Under the pieces are notes generated by a model that saw nothing but the letters and a program-made list of their open reading frames with translations, was not told the origin of the DNA and did not search any database. This document shows positions 34,701 through 43,929 of a stretch of DNA of 64,000 nt, piece after piece. Origin of the DNA: Lyophyllum atratum (taxonomy: Eukaryota; Basidiomycota; Agaricomycetes; Agaricales; Lyophyllaceae); NCBI GenBank assembly GCA_014905825.1, contig JACGCN010000007.1, positions 682,001 to 746,000 on the forward strand, read 5' to 3'. The translations under genes were made by a program, and so were the position numbers. The first letter of the stretch is position 1. Every line of letters starts with the position of its first letter.

Positions 34701-35837
34701 GCGGATTTCGGACTGTAAGAGGCTTGCTAGTTCTGCTTTGCTGGAGGTGGCTTGGGTGTTGATGCCGAAGAGTTGCTGAACATTGACCTTATGGCGGTGA
34801 AGGCGCCACTGTTCCGCGTCCTCCCAGGTGGCTTGGTTCCTAATCGCTTGGGTGGTGGTCGGTCGTGGGGCACAGGTATGGGTGGGGGGTGTTGATTTCG
34901 ACTCCAGAGCGTAGGCCGTAATCGTTTCCTTGTCCTGTTCGCCGTTCCGTCGAGCGTTCCATTTGTCGTGTTGTTGTTGGTGGATCGGGTGTGGTGGTGG
35001 ATCGGGTTCCGAGTGGAATTGTTGAAGCCATTCCTCTGCGGTTTTGGGCTCCCGGTCGGCATGGGTTTCGTTGGTGTCCGAGAGGTATGTTGTCCATCGG
35101 GTTTCTGCCCAAGGTTCGTTAGAATCTTGTAGAAGATGAATACGTACCCATTCATCCGCCATCTCTCTTTCTGGGTCTGAGATCGCCGTCTGTCTTCCTC
35201 GATGTCTCTTTTCTTCTAGCTGCGCCTCCATCTCCCTTTCGTGTTGCTCTTTGCCCTTCTCCGTTTGCTTCTCTATTCGTGCCTCTTTCTCTGCCTCGTA
35301 CACGTCCTGTCGCTTCCATCCCTGTTTTGGTGTTGGGGCTTCTTCGTCTTGTGTCGCTGGTGGTTCGGTTGGTACCCGAGTTTCCTCTGGTGTGTCCTCT
35401 AGTGCCAAAATTCCGGGTGCTGTCTTGGCCATGATCTCGTCCGCTTGGTTTGTGATGGTTTCTACGATTCCGGAGGTCTCCGGTCCTCGGAGGGTGATGC
35501 GGTCGGTTTCATAGTCGTGTATTGCTCGCATTTCCTTGAGCCATGGTTTCCCTAGGATAACGTCGAACGCATCCCCGCAGTCGAAGACTTCGAAGGCGAT
35601 CTGCGCTGATGTTCCGCCTATCCTTATTACCCCGGTCCATGTGCCTTTCGATGGCGTTTTCGACCCGTTTGCGACTTTGATTTGGAGTGGGGAGTGCGCG
35701 AGTGCATTCGGGCCGAGGCAGTGGCCATAGCGTTGCCATCTGCTGAGCGAGATGCAGTTCAATGCCGCCCCGTCATCGACTTGTGCCGTCGCTCGGACTA
35801 TTGCTCCTTTAAGCCCCTCTAGTTGCATGCGTTGCAA
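31791..35837 (-). CDS. pol: Retrotransposon pol polyprotein (protease, RT, RNase H, integrase)
   Basis: About 1,350 codons up to a stop inside the nested transposon. The aspartic protease has VDDGAALNCIS and later FDVILGKPWL. The reverse transcriptase has ASVIDLAAGYYAIALD, LRMPFGLTGAPATFCEM and the active-site box NWMDDI (Trp-Met-Asp-Asp). The RNase H region starts FRVTTDGCMTGFAGFLSQ. The integrase has an HHCC finger (HLANGC to CPKCK) and the DDE core with Asp in AGDYLSL, Asp in MADGGRHF and Glu in GLIENANK. The frame continues upstream of 35837 without stops into the gag overlap at 36047-36068, so Pol has no start of its own and is made by frameshifting. The protease triad reads DDG instead of the usual D(T/S)G. 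Confidence 0.93.
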   Translation of the reverse strand: MQRMQLEGLKGAIVRATAQVDDGAALNCISLSRWQRYGHCLGPNALAHSPLQIKVANGSKTPSKGTWTGVIRIGGTSAQIAFEVFDCGDAFDVILGKPWLKEMRAIHDYETDRITLRGPETSGIVETITNQADEIMAKTAPGILALEDTPEETRVPTEPPATQDEEAPTPKQGWKRQDVYEAEKEARIEKQTEKGKEQHEREMEAQLEEKRHRGRQTAISDPEREMADEWVRIHLLQDSNEPWAETRWTTYLSDTNETHADREPKTAEEWLQQFHSEPDPPPHPIHQQQHDKWNARRNGEQDKETITAYALESKSTPPTHTCAPRPTTTQAIRNQATWEDAEQWRLHRHKVNVQQLFGINTQATSSKAELASLLQSEIRIKQLKNKIDTLRDMAREAVGDDTPDEADVHAINGAQTEDFAINRGDGTSPRTQDPFSETRVEEILQKIDIGPDLTEGQREQVRSLVREYADVFALSLSEVLPVDWYKHKLNIKPDVKFPTRINQRPITEAQKSWFNEILDDMEKSYIIQKVPGTFIKALNSTNLAPKEAGKTGLTRVEILRSVNAECIRNGMPPFWEQVMEPGETTEALLEAVEGAVPHKVKTKWRVCHAFNALNKATQVPPFPAGDLKAKHEFAAGHRWASVIDLAAGYYAIALDDDSVPYVAFYVEGRGYYVYLRMPFGLTGAPATFCEMISIALDDMIGRELVNWMDDICLPGDEFDKKLANLGKFFERCRTRKLSLAPAKTKLFQTDVLFAGAMVGPQGIRPNLDKVGAVVNWPRPETAQQLLGFLGLTNYFRRLIANYARIAAPLTDLTRDIKVEAPSSNWRVRKGAYKRALSAASLKDKWGPEQQKAFVTLKCLLSEEPLLRPPQYDGRPFRVTTDGCMTGFAGFLSQPFTSVDNTGKEITRWHPVSYCSKRTSRSEEKYEPFLLEFAALKLSLDEFAPYIYGSPIEIETDCKALRDCLVQEKMSVHHSRWKEMILAHNIISIRHRPGVDNPVADGLSRMWEDRERTSKDGSNWSVLPNWEASKGIINDILSINDVPSPRHPLETRFEDDIFFRPIVRHLLGQTQSDTPSDQRKFAHRARDFMIEDGKLWKVSTKQDDRVNRTECIPSADGFDQALVTHLANGCFGPEHIQLHLRDRYFWPGMYTDARQAQLECPKCKSFGPASRNSALQPIRRSKPFALIAGDYLSLPAGKGGFKTVGLYIDAYSSYVWPTKLKTAGTGKTTVASLRRIALDYARPDTFMADGGRHFDNNEVDEFCDELDITHITTAAYAPWVNGLIENANKLLLGRLKRLCAPDHDNIVDEIDVDPTSIPSNWPDHFDEAIRQLNDRILPTLNSTPRELLL

Positions 35838-36030
35838 GAATGGCTTAGACTTCGAAGAGATTTGAAGGATTTTTGCAAAGATGGGGACGTCGTAGGCAAG
35901 AACAGGCGTATATTTCGTGCTGCTTGTATTTAAACTAACGACCTCCCAGGACTTGGATACGGCGTCGGAGGAGGAGACTTGGGTCTCGCTCGACTCCGGG
36001 GTCGGTCCTTCATCTGGGGAATTGATTTCT

Positions 36031-36074
36031 GGAGGCTCGAGTACCCCTACTCGCGAGCCCCCAGGTCTTTTCCC
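36031..36074 (-). promoter_or_regulatory. Programmed -1 ribosomal frameshift signal between gag and pol
   Basis: On the minus strand the heptamer GGGAAAA (36074-36068) sits in gag phase as G GGA AAA, the X XXY YYZ form. After a five-base spacer (GACCT, 36067-36063), GGGGGCTCG (36062-36054) can pair with CGAGCCTCC (36039-36031) as a nine-pair stem with one G-U pair and a 14-base loop. The gag stop TAG (36049-36047) lies in the loop. Moving back one base at AAA enters exactly the open pol frame. Confidence 0.8.
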
Positions 36075-37480
36075 GACTCTCCGTAGTCTTCCTCGAATTC
36101 CAGCGATCCAGCGTCATAGATGGCGGGGTCGTAGGGGAGAGTCTCCTCGACTGCGCTGATCTGTAGGACCCCAAAGGAGTCTCCAGCCCTGCCGCCCATA
36201 CCAAAGAGGCATCTGCCGATGAGTCCCCTCCAGCGCTGTTCCCGTCTGTTGACCTGTTGGTTATCGCACTGTCTCGCTATGTGGCCGCTATAGCCGCATT
36301 TGAAACATTCTCTCGATCCGATCTTCTCCGTTCCCGGTGTAAGAGGGTACGGTTGGCAGAGGAAGTCGACTTCCCTGACCATCCCGTGTATCGCCTCCCA
36401 GCTCGCCATCGTGGACGTGTACAGCTTCACGCCCTCGGGGGTGTTGGGGAAGAGCATCGCGATCTCCACGGCATGTCGTGCTAGCTCGGCGTTACCAATG
36501 CGGTTGGGGCTCGGGGTTTGAGGCGGCATGTTGGTCGCAGGTGTGCGTGGGTTGAAGAGCGTGCCCGGTGCGGCTGGGGTGCTCGACAGGAAGGGGTTCG
36601 ACTCATTCGACGCGGGGGTTGCGAAGTGTTGGCCTCCAGCGGCTGGGGTTTGTGGAGCGTTGGGGCGGGTCAGTGCGTTCGTGCTGCTCGGCGCCAGCAT
36701 GTGGGGTGGCGCTTGGCGTTGAGCCGCCGGGGGAGCGGGTGCTGCGGGCGTTTGTCGTGCTGGTGGTTGGTAGCTGGGGACTGCGGAGCGATACTGATAG
36801 GACGGGGGTGGTGCACGCGTCGGGGTCAGCACAGCTGACTGGGCCAGGTGGCTGGTGAGAGCGGCCATGTCCTTCTGCCAACCGTCGGGGTGGCTTGGAG
36901 CTGCTTCTGGGTGTCGGGACTTCCAGTCCTCCAGCTCGTCTTTGATGCGATGGAGGGGGATGGTCGTTACGGCTGTTAAAAACAAGTGCCAGGTATCGAT
37001 ACCGGTAATGGGTAAAAGACGACGTACGATGAGGGGTAGGTCACAGCGCACTCGAGCGATGAGGTGGCCCTTGTCATCGTCGAGCGCATCTGTGAGCGCG
37101 CGTATGTCTGTCGCCCATTTGACATGGGAGTATACCTTGTCGTCATCACCGACAAGCTTGCCGAGCATGTCCGTCTCGAGTATCGTGCTGTCAAGACGCG
37201 CGAGGAGCTCGTCGCGGGTGGGTTCGACGATGGTGGGTAGGGGCCATTTCAGGGTGAAGGCGGCGTAGAGGGTGTCCCAGGTGAGCTTCTGGGTGGGCTC
37301 GAGTGCTTGGAACCACTTCTCTGCCTTCCTTCCTGGGTCCAGGTTCTTCTGGAACTGGTAGAGTTTGGCCTGGTGGGTCGTGTTCTCGTTGAACTTGACC
37401 TCAAGGCGTCGAAACCATGTGTGTGGCTTCTCGTCAGCTGTGTAGTCGCCTCGGAAGAATGGTGTTTCGTCTTTGGCCAT
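36047..37480 (-). CDS. gag: Retrotransposon Gag
   Basis: From the first ATG at 37480 it encodes 477 residues. The opening MAKDETPFFRGDY and PHTWFRRLEVKFNEN are capsid-like and resemble other fungal gypsy Gag proteins. A helical capsid region follows (TWDTLYAAFTLKWPLPTIVE, IKDELEDWKSRHPEA), then a Pro/Ala/Gln-rich linker. The nucleocapsid knuckle CFKCGYSGHIARQC is the CX2CX4HX4C form. The acidic C-terminus ends in the frameshift signal. The reading frame remains open for 142 further codons upstream of this ATG (to 37906), with protein-like composition but without any ATG. Confidence 0.9.
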   Translation of the reverse strand: MAKDETPFFRGDYTADEKPHTWFRRLEVKFNENTTHQAKLYQFQKNLDPGRKAEKWFQALEPTQKLTWDTLYAAFTLKWPLPTIVEPTRDELLARLDSTILETDMLGKLVGDDDKVYSHVKWATDIRALTDALDDDKGHLIARVRCDLPLIVRRLLPITGIDTWHLFLTAVTTIPLHRIKDELEDWKSRHPEAAPSHPDGWQKDMAALTSHLAQSAVLTPTRAPPPSYQYRSAVPSYQPPARQTPAAPAPPAAQRQAPPHMLAPSSTNALTRPNAPQTPAAGGQHFATPASNESNPFLSSTPAAPGTLFNPRTPATNMPPQTPSPNRIGNAELARHAVEIAMLFPNTPEGVKLYTSTMASWEAIHGMVREVDFLCQPYPLTPGTEKIGSRECFKCGYSGHIARQCDNQQVNRREQRWRGLIGRCLFGMGGRAGDSFGVLQISAVEETLPYDPAIYDAGSLEFEEDYGESGKDLGARE

Positions 37481-37904
37481 GTCCTCGTCGTCGAGTGTTG
37501 GTGAGGGTTCTGGTTGGTGGTTTTCCGGTGGGGAGTCTTCCGGTTCGGCTGGTGATTTTGGTTCTGGGGTTAAGAATTCGAACGGGGAGCGGAGTGCTTT
37601 GTTGGGGGAAGGGGAGCGTGATGGGGTGAGGGAGGATGCTGAGCTGATGGTTGGGCTGTACGACCTGGTGTTGTTGTCGTGTCGGTCTGGGCTAGTGTAG
37701 TTCGCGGCGAGGCTGACCGATCGTAAGTGGATCCTGTTCGATCTCTCCCTGGCCTGGTTTTCTATCCTCTCCTTGTTACGTGTGTCTAGCTTCCTTACTC
37801 TGTCCCTGAGCTCCGATTCCGTGTAGTGACGCCTGTGGGTTGCCAGTGGGTTTGCCAGTGTTCTGACGAGTGCTCGAAGCGGAAAAAAGCGCGGTGGTTG
37901 CGAA

Positions 37905-37924
37905 TCTCACTCTTATCACCAAGA
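37905..37924 (-). other. Primer binding site
   Basis: Directly inside the 5' LTR the minus strand reads TCT followed by TGGTGATAAGAGTGAG. TGG is the complement of a tRNA CCA end, and the complement of the whole block (CTCACTCTTATCACCA) could be the acceptor strand and part of the T-arm of a tRNA. The donor tRNA cannot be named by eye. Confidence 0.6.
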
Positions 37925-38101
37925 TGGAGGCCGTTGGGCTCTCCGACCGACCTGGGCGAACGCCGAAACTGCTAAGTGCCCGAAAGGCGAGGAGAAGGTG
38001 GGAAACCGATGCAAATGAGTGACAGCGTAGGTAATGACAGTGGGTCTGCTATGGTAAGGTGCTTGGGTCTCCGCTCGGCTGGCTCCGCCAGCACAGCCAC
38101 A
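37925..38101 (-). repeat. 5' LTR of the retrotransposon
   Basis: 177 bp identical to 30410-30586. On the minus strand it carries the element promoter in the usual U3-R-U5 arrangement. I cannot place the transcription start. Confidence 0.95.
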
Positions 38102-38105
38102 ACGG

Positions 38106-38802
38106 CACGAAAGACAAGGGTATCATGTTAAAGGTTGACTCAAGGCAAGCCCAAGGTGGACAAGTTGAAGGGCGGACTGCTCGGGGAAAATATAATTCGA
38201 CCCGTATGCATCGGCAGCACGGCCCGCGATTGAGGTTTTTCATTACATAATCCATCGGCTTGTTCTCCTGACGCAAACGGTTCAACAACACTTTGGGCTC
38301 CGGTTTGCCATGTCCTTCCTAGAGGTCATGCATCATATACAGCGCATTACAGCGGTACAACTCATGGATGATTTCAAGACGTCGAGAAGCTACTTCCCGA
38401 TTGGCCATCGTACGTCTTATATCGTTGGCTATACTTGTGCTTATCCTCTGATCCTGGGTTTAGGCGCTCTAGCTGTAACTCGGTGTCCTATTTCGATGAT
38501 CTTGTTGTCAACAAAGAGCAATTTGAAGTCCCTAGAAGAGTTGTGAACCTCACAATATAATTAGACCTTTGATTAAGGCAACTGGGGATGAACTGGGTTG
38601 GCAATATCGGCCTCTTTCGCAAGTAATGGCGGACAACGCCCTTTCTCAACGTGAACCTTTCTCCTATCGGAGGACAAGCCATCACCTTGGATGCCGTCAA
38701 CCCTTGCCCCACCATGCACGAGTCATTCTTACACGTGACGCACTTACTTGCCTACTTAAAGTCAAATGCTGATTAGTGCCTCGAGTATCTTGGACCATCA
38801 AG
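38106..38802. other. Right flank of the retrotransposon, upstream of the phosphatase gene
   Basis: About 700 bp. It should include the promoter of the gene at 38803. A short plus-strand frame at 38310-38546 is open, but nothing in it is recognisable. The retrotransposon therefore sits about 0.7 kb upstream of that gene. Confidence 0.4.
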
Positions 38803-39928
38803 ATGATTACCGTCACATTTGTATGTCGCCCCCTGGCCCTTTCTCCAAGGCCTGTCAGGACCGTTGACAGACAGCTCACAGATCCGTCATGGAGAGTCTG
38901 AAGACAACACAGTACGTCACCGATTGATAACGTCCTACATGATATACTCAAGTCGCGCTGCGGCTCTTCAGCGAAGCGTATGGGCAGGGTGGAAGGATGC
39001 ACCCCTTTCGGAGCTAGGCAAGTCGTGTATGTCTTGGTTGCGCTATAAGGTACTGACCTCTTTTTAACAGGGCGCAGGGTAGGCCAGCCATAATCGTGTT
39101 GGTGATATATGGTCCTTGACATGCGCGACGCTACAGCAAGCGCAGGCCGTTGGCAAATATTTCGCCCTCACCGATTTTGATTATGTATACGCGTCCCCTT
39201 TGTTACGCGCCCATGCGACTGGCAAGGCAGTCCACGAAGCTCAACCACAGGGCCCTCCCTTCTCCGTGAACCCAAAGCTTCGGGAGCAGCACTTCGGAAT
39301 CGCGGAAGGAAATCCATGGGTCATGGAGGTGCCGAAAGGCCTGACAGACCAGGAGTTGATGGACAAGAAAATATTTCCCGTGTTGCCGACACGTGGTGAT
39401 AAGTTCCCGGAAGGCGAAAGCCTCGAGGACCTGGCGCAACGTGCTGAGGAAGCTGTCGCGGAATGTGTACTACCCCACATTGAAGAACACGGCGTTCACA
39501 TCGCGATTGCCAGTCATGGACTTTGCATCAGCGAACTCATAGCAGCCCTCCTTCGTGTGGATCCGAATTCGACACGCAATGTTTCTTATACTGGGCTTCT
39601 TAACACGGCTTGGACGCGCTTGACCATCTCGCAACCGGTAATCATGTCAATTGTATTCAGGACACAACACTCATTCCAGGCTACTTCACAGAATCCGGCC
39701 TCTTCTGCACTGCAAGTCAAGGTCACTGACGTGAACAGGTCGGACCATCTCGCCGATGTGGTAAGTTGACTCCCGATTTGCCCTTATCTCAACGGGCCAT
39801 TCATTACTGTTTTGAAGATCATTCCGCGGGCTGTTGTTGCAGAAGATGAGGACAGCGACGCTCGTGCCTTTTTTGGTGGAGGTGGCAAACCAGATGCCAT
39901 TGTTCCCGAGACTAACGCTAGGGTCTGA
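38803..39928 (+). CDS. Histidine phosphatase superfamily protein (phosphoglycerate mutase-like)
   Basis: Exon 1 is only 18 bases (38803-38820, MITVTF). Exon 2 (38882-38911) supplies the catalytic motif IRHGESEDNT. Later exons give SVWAGWKDAPLSELG and DFDYVYASPLLRAHATGKAV, then LREQHFGIAEGNPW and the second catalytic histidine in HIAIASHGLCISELI. The C-terminal exon contains AEDEDSDARAFFGGGGKPDA and stops TGA at 39926-39928. The two-histidine and arginine core makes a phosphohistidine intermediate; the substrate is unknown. Proteins of this build are common in basidiomycetes and resemble yeast YOR283W-type broad phosphatases more than glycolytic mutase. At least five introns; exact ends near 39080-39130 are uncertain. 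Confidence 0.85.
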
Positions 39929-40388
39929 GACGCTGAGCGCATTCTTAGAATCTAGAAATCTAGAAATAATGATTCGGCTGGCATTAGACTACATAGCCCA
40001 CTTGAATATGAATTCCAACCTGATCTATTTTTCACTGAGTCGGGCGATTCGGCGGATTGTTGCTCCTCTGGAGTAGCCCACTTGATAGACTTATCTTTCG
40101 CGGCCTTCGTGATTCGTTGAAGTATTTCTGCTGCGACTATTGGTCCAACTTCAGCGCCCATTTCAAAGCTCATATGCGAGTAGTTTCTCGAAACGACCCA
40201 GCGATCAAAAGATGAGTTATATAGTTTACAGGACTCAACCCTCTCAGCCTAAGATAATCAACAACCTTCGCTGTGCTGCCAGTTGGGACGTCCGATTGAG
40301 CGGACGAGATGAAAGATAAACCAACCTCCAAGCCAATGGCGCAAGAAATGATATCATAGTCTGCTGGACGTAGCTTCAAAGCTCAGTC
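39929..40388 (-). other. Unassigned minus-strand open frames
   Basis: Between the convergent ends of the phosphatase and membrane-protein genes. Two minus-strand frames look protein-like: ADYDIISCAIGLEVGLSFIS at 40170-40370 and MSFEMGAEVGPIVAAEILQR at 39952-40173. No clear splice pair joins them to each other or to the membrane-protein gene, whose own stop is at 40389. They may be an old exon set or chance. Confidence 0.25.
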
Positions 40389-41941
40389 TCAGACTCGTGT
40401 AGAACCGCCCATGCCAGGATCGCAGTCTGCGTATGTGGGTGATTGACCTGTCAGGGGAATCCTCGTAAAATCGGAGTAGCTAGTCTGGCTCGAATAATGA
40501 TGCGAATAGCCCTCGCATACGTTCGCTATCCATGTCAATTATTATTAGTAATCTCAGTGCGTCAGAGCTGCGCTGCCATACCTGTCTTGTTATTTCGTTT
40601 GGCGAAGTACGTCGCCACGAACATGAATATGGCCCACCCACTCGAGAACATGCTCAATGTCGCAACGAGTACTGCAATAAAGGCTTGGCCAACCGCTTTC
40701 GGACGCTGGAATCGACACAAGTATACCATTTGGACGTGTGCAAGGTCATCTACCTGCACTGGAAGAGTGCCTTGCACTTCGAACTCCTTGGGGTGTTGAA
40801 GGGCAAGGTACAGGTTGGATGGACTAGCGAACACGTCTGGTGTCGCAGGGAATAAGGGATACAGGGTGGTATTAATTGCTGCTGGGTTGAGCAAAAAGTT
40901 GTTGGGGCTGGGATTTCCCAGATCAATGCGGACGGCAGCGTAAAAGGCCTGGATTAGATTAGACAGTGCGTTGAAAGTGTTCTGGCGGATGACCGGAATG
41001 TTGCGTGGGCTGTCTGGTACCAACATAGAATGCTCAAAGTAAGTCAAGTTTGAGAACAGGATAGTGGAGAGTGTGATATTGAAAGGTGGGGGCTGATTTG
41101 CGCATGAAGCACTAGGCCCCAGCGACGCAGGGCACGGTGCGAAATCTGCCTGCACGGACACGACCACAGGGCTTTGCTGATTTGTGGCGTTGTAGAGGGT
41201 TTCCATGCGGCTACCTATGTCGATGCTGGCCATGACAGTCCTGTTCGCAGTGATAAGCTTTACACCTTTGGCATTACAACTGCTCTTGACGTACACTTGA
41301 TCAATGATGGCTGCTCTGGAATTCCCCTCGTTTGACAGGTTGCCATTTTTGAACGCGCGTAAACCACCAAGCAACGGAGAATGGATTCCCGGGAGCGAAG
41401 AAATGGAGACGGATGTTCTGGCGTTAACTCCAAAATTGTCATCTCGGCAAGATACGACAGCGGTGACATCTATCGTCTGGGTCCGCAGGTCTCCGTTGAT
41501 ATATAGCGAGGATATATCACAATCGCGCAAATCAGTCCCCTTGTAGATGATTCCAGGTTTACCAGCAGTAGAGTTGCTGATGGACTCAATCGTCCACTGA
41601 AATATCTCGTAATCTGTGGCAAAAGAGTCTCCGGTGTTGAAAACGTGTTCTTCGCATAGACTTCCCGGTTTGTCTGCGAATGTGGGGAACCATCTGTCGT
41701 ACCACAGGGGCTCCGTCGCATTGTAGTCGGATTGGAAGACGGTCGTCGTCTCATACCCGGTGAGGGCCACTGCGTGGAATTGGGAATGAGCCATTAGAAC
41801 TAAATCGTTTGGTTTAATCGAATGCATACCATTTAGAATTGTCAGTATTCCGAACGACAGTGCGGCGCAGGCGAGAACGAGAGGTGTAAACCAGCGTCCG
41901 GCTGAGAAGTCTCGGGAAAGAGGGTATTCGAGTGCGACCAT
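40389..41941 (-). CDS. Two-helix membrane protein with a large extracellular domain
   Basis: Exon 1 runs from the ATG at 41941 for about 450 codons. An N-terminal signal anchor (WFTPLVLACAALSFGILTIL) follows a short cytosolic start MVALEYPLSRDFSAGR. A large luminal or extracellular domain comes next, with many N-glycosylation sites and conserved-looking cysteines. A C-terminal helix (GQAFIAVLVATLSMFSSGWA) and a short basic tail end it. After an intron the last exon encodes SPTYADCDPGMGGSTRV and stops at 40389. The layout is common among Agaricomycete membrane proteins of unknown role. I do not recognise a named family. Confidence 0.75.
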
Positions 41942-42516
41942 GGTTGCAGATGAACAGTAGCAAAAAAAGGGAACGTGGCAAAGTAGCTCTCAGCGCCTTG
42001 GCACCGCTGACGTCTCAAAAAGGCGAGCAGCATCCACAGGAACGAAATGTAGGGCCGTTTGTTGTACATAACTACTTAGTTCACTGCCAGTCAAATTTGA
42101 GAGCGTGTGGATCTTGTGTCTATCCGGATTCATTCGACTCTCGGGAAATATAAGCCTATCCCTGTAGAAATTAATGTAAGACGTGGATTTTAAACAGGTC
42201 GACATACCATGTCGCAAGGATGCATGCCGTATAACGCCACCGTTATGTGACAGAAGTGGAAGCGACCGAAATTAAAAATAGGAACAGTTTGGCTGCCAAA
42301 CACTGCCAAAGCTGATGGGCACAGCTCCCGGGCCGGGGCTTCAGCCTGAACTCCAACGTTCAAACGTTCAGGTTTCGACAACCTCAAACCTCTCTTTGAA
42401 CCAATTCCTACAAAGGACAGACAGAACCAGATGTGGCCCTTGAAACCAGGTTTCTCGGTAAGGTTGCTTTGATAAATCTGGGCTGCAAGAGACGTCCACG
42501 TTCACTGGCGTCGTTC
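41942..42516. promoter_or_regulatory. Divergent promoter region
   Basis: 575 bp between the start of the minus-strand membrane protein and the plus-strand gene at 42517. An additional ATG at 42431 is followed after nine codons by a GTAAGG donor, so the plus-strand gene may have an extra 5' exon here. Confidence 0.4.
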
Positions 42517-43929
42517 ATGCTTTCGCTCAATCCCCCTGAACTGACCACAAAGGCTGAAGAAGCCAATGCAGCATTCATCGTCAAGCAGCTGCACGATGCT
42601 CAAACTAGCGATACTCCCGATACATCTCAGTTTTCGCTGCCCGCCTTGATACACGCCGCCATCCAACTAATACACTCGCACGACTATACAGGAGAAGGAC
42701 CCGTACGGCTCTCCCACCCTGTGTCCTCGAAAGAACTGGTGCCCATAACTGCCGATGCCGCAGAGACTACCATGGCTAAGAAGTACCTTTCCGCCTTCGT
42801 TCTCGTCTCCCGAGGACTTCTTCATGAAAACGTGCTTGACGCTCAGACGGCTCAGCGAAGATTCATTGAGAACACGATATTTAAATGTCGCCACCAGCTT
42901 TATCGTCTTTTTAGGAATCTCTATACTATTGTCGAGGACAGTGAGTCTGTTTCATACCCTGCAACGTAATCAATGGCTTATAGCTACCCTCCACAGCTCG
43001 TGCTGACTCAAAAGCTGGGACCTTATCCACACCTGCCAGCCGCAAATCCACGCCAAAGTCCAGCCGGACCGTGAAGGAAAAAGTACGCGATCACACGCAT
43101 GAGAAATGTATTCCAGGAGAAAATGACCCGTACCCCATAGGTTCACGAGCGGGACCAATATCTCTGCAAGATGTCAGGCGCCCTCAAACGCGAGTTCAAA
43201 CACCTCCCACGTGAAAACGTTAATCTGCTGTCAGGCATTTGTTGGGATCTTGAGGTGACCCACGGCGCACCGCCGCACCCTCGTGAAAATGTACAGCCTA
43301 ATAGAACCTTTAACTGTCGCTCTGCAACTAAATCCTCTCATTGTGCTGAATAGTACCAAGCTCAGATCGAGGCACTTTTTGGTGTCCGCCTACCTACCTC
43401 CGGACCTGACTGTGTCGAGAACGCTTTACTCTTACATGCAGGCCTGCGCAGCCTCTTTTGCAGATTCTCCATCGGCTTCAGACGCGCTGATCCAGTCAGT
43501 TTGGTGAGTGGTTTGCGAGTCGTACACAGTGATGAACAAACAGATTAACTCGCCTCTTCGATAGCTTGTTCTCACATTGCGGGACGGAGAGCTACCGAAG
43601 CAGGAGGCCCTAGACCAACTTTTGGGGATGAACACCAACGTGACGCAGCGGACGGGGGATTCACTAGAAGGCCGCCCGCTTTTGCCTAGCAGTCCAGACT
43701 GTGGCGTCGCTGATCCAGACCCCTTCTGGTTCCATTTGCATTGGGTGGTAGGCGACATCTTTTGGATGACAGATGGAGCGGAGCCTCGGGGGTTTGGCGT
43801 AGGTGATGAAGATGAGGAAGGAGCGAGGGCAAGGGTATTGAATGATGAGACTATCCATGATCTCTTGGAGAGGATTAGCGTCCTCGAACGGGAGGGCTAT
43901 ACGTACGCCCCTCGCGACAACGTCAATTG
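42517..43929 (+). CDS. Hypothetical protein, multi-exon
   Basis: Exon 1 reads MLSLNPPELTTKAEEANAAF, continues with ALIHAAIQLIHSHDYTGEGP and ends at IVED with a GTGAGT donor. The next exon is basic (TPASRKSTPKSSRTVKEKVR). A further exon gives IEALFGVRLPTSGPDCVENA and LLLHAGLRSLFCRFSIGFRR and joins in phase to LVLTLRDGELPKQEALDQLL. The last exon contains PFWFHLHWVVGDIFWMTDGA, then a Glu-rich stretch, and ends YAPRDNVN at TGA 43927-43929. The middle part between 43.1 and 43.36 kb is not resolved. Histidines and the LLLHAGLRSLF block faintly recall basidiomycete HNH-type proteins, but the C-x-x-C/HNH core is not clear, so I give no function. Confidence 0.5.

Larger units (their letters stand above)
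30406..38105 (-). mobile_element. Ty3/gypsy-type LTR retrotransposon, complete but with a nested insertion
   Basis: From 30410 to 38101 (7,692 bp), flanked on both sides by ACGG (30406-30409 and 38102-38105), a 4-bp target duplication. Two identical 177-bp LTRs begin TG and end CA. Reading on the minus strand: 5' LTR, primer binding site, gag with a CCHC knuckle, -1 frameshift signal, then pol with protease, reverse transcriptase, RNase H and integrase in the order that defines Ty3/gypsy (integrase last), polypurine tract, 3' LTR. No chromodomain was seen after the integrase. A 514-bp DNA transposon interrupts the integrase end of pol, so this copy is probably not able to move by itself. Confidence 0.93.

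Noticed and set aside
34727..35155. Separate gene within pol
   Set aside because: Same strand but different phase from pol, low-complexity Thr/Asn/Pro composition; it is a shadow of the protease-RT linker.
36518..37268. Plus-strand frames inside the retrotransposon
   Set aside because: Antisense shadows of gag; composition is Arg/Ser/Cys-rich and no domain is visible.
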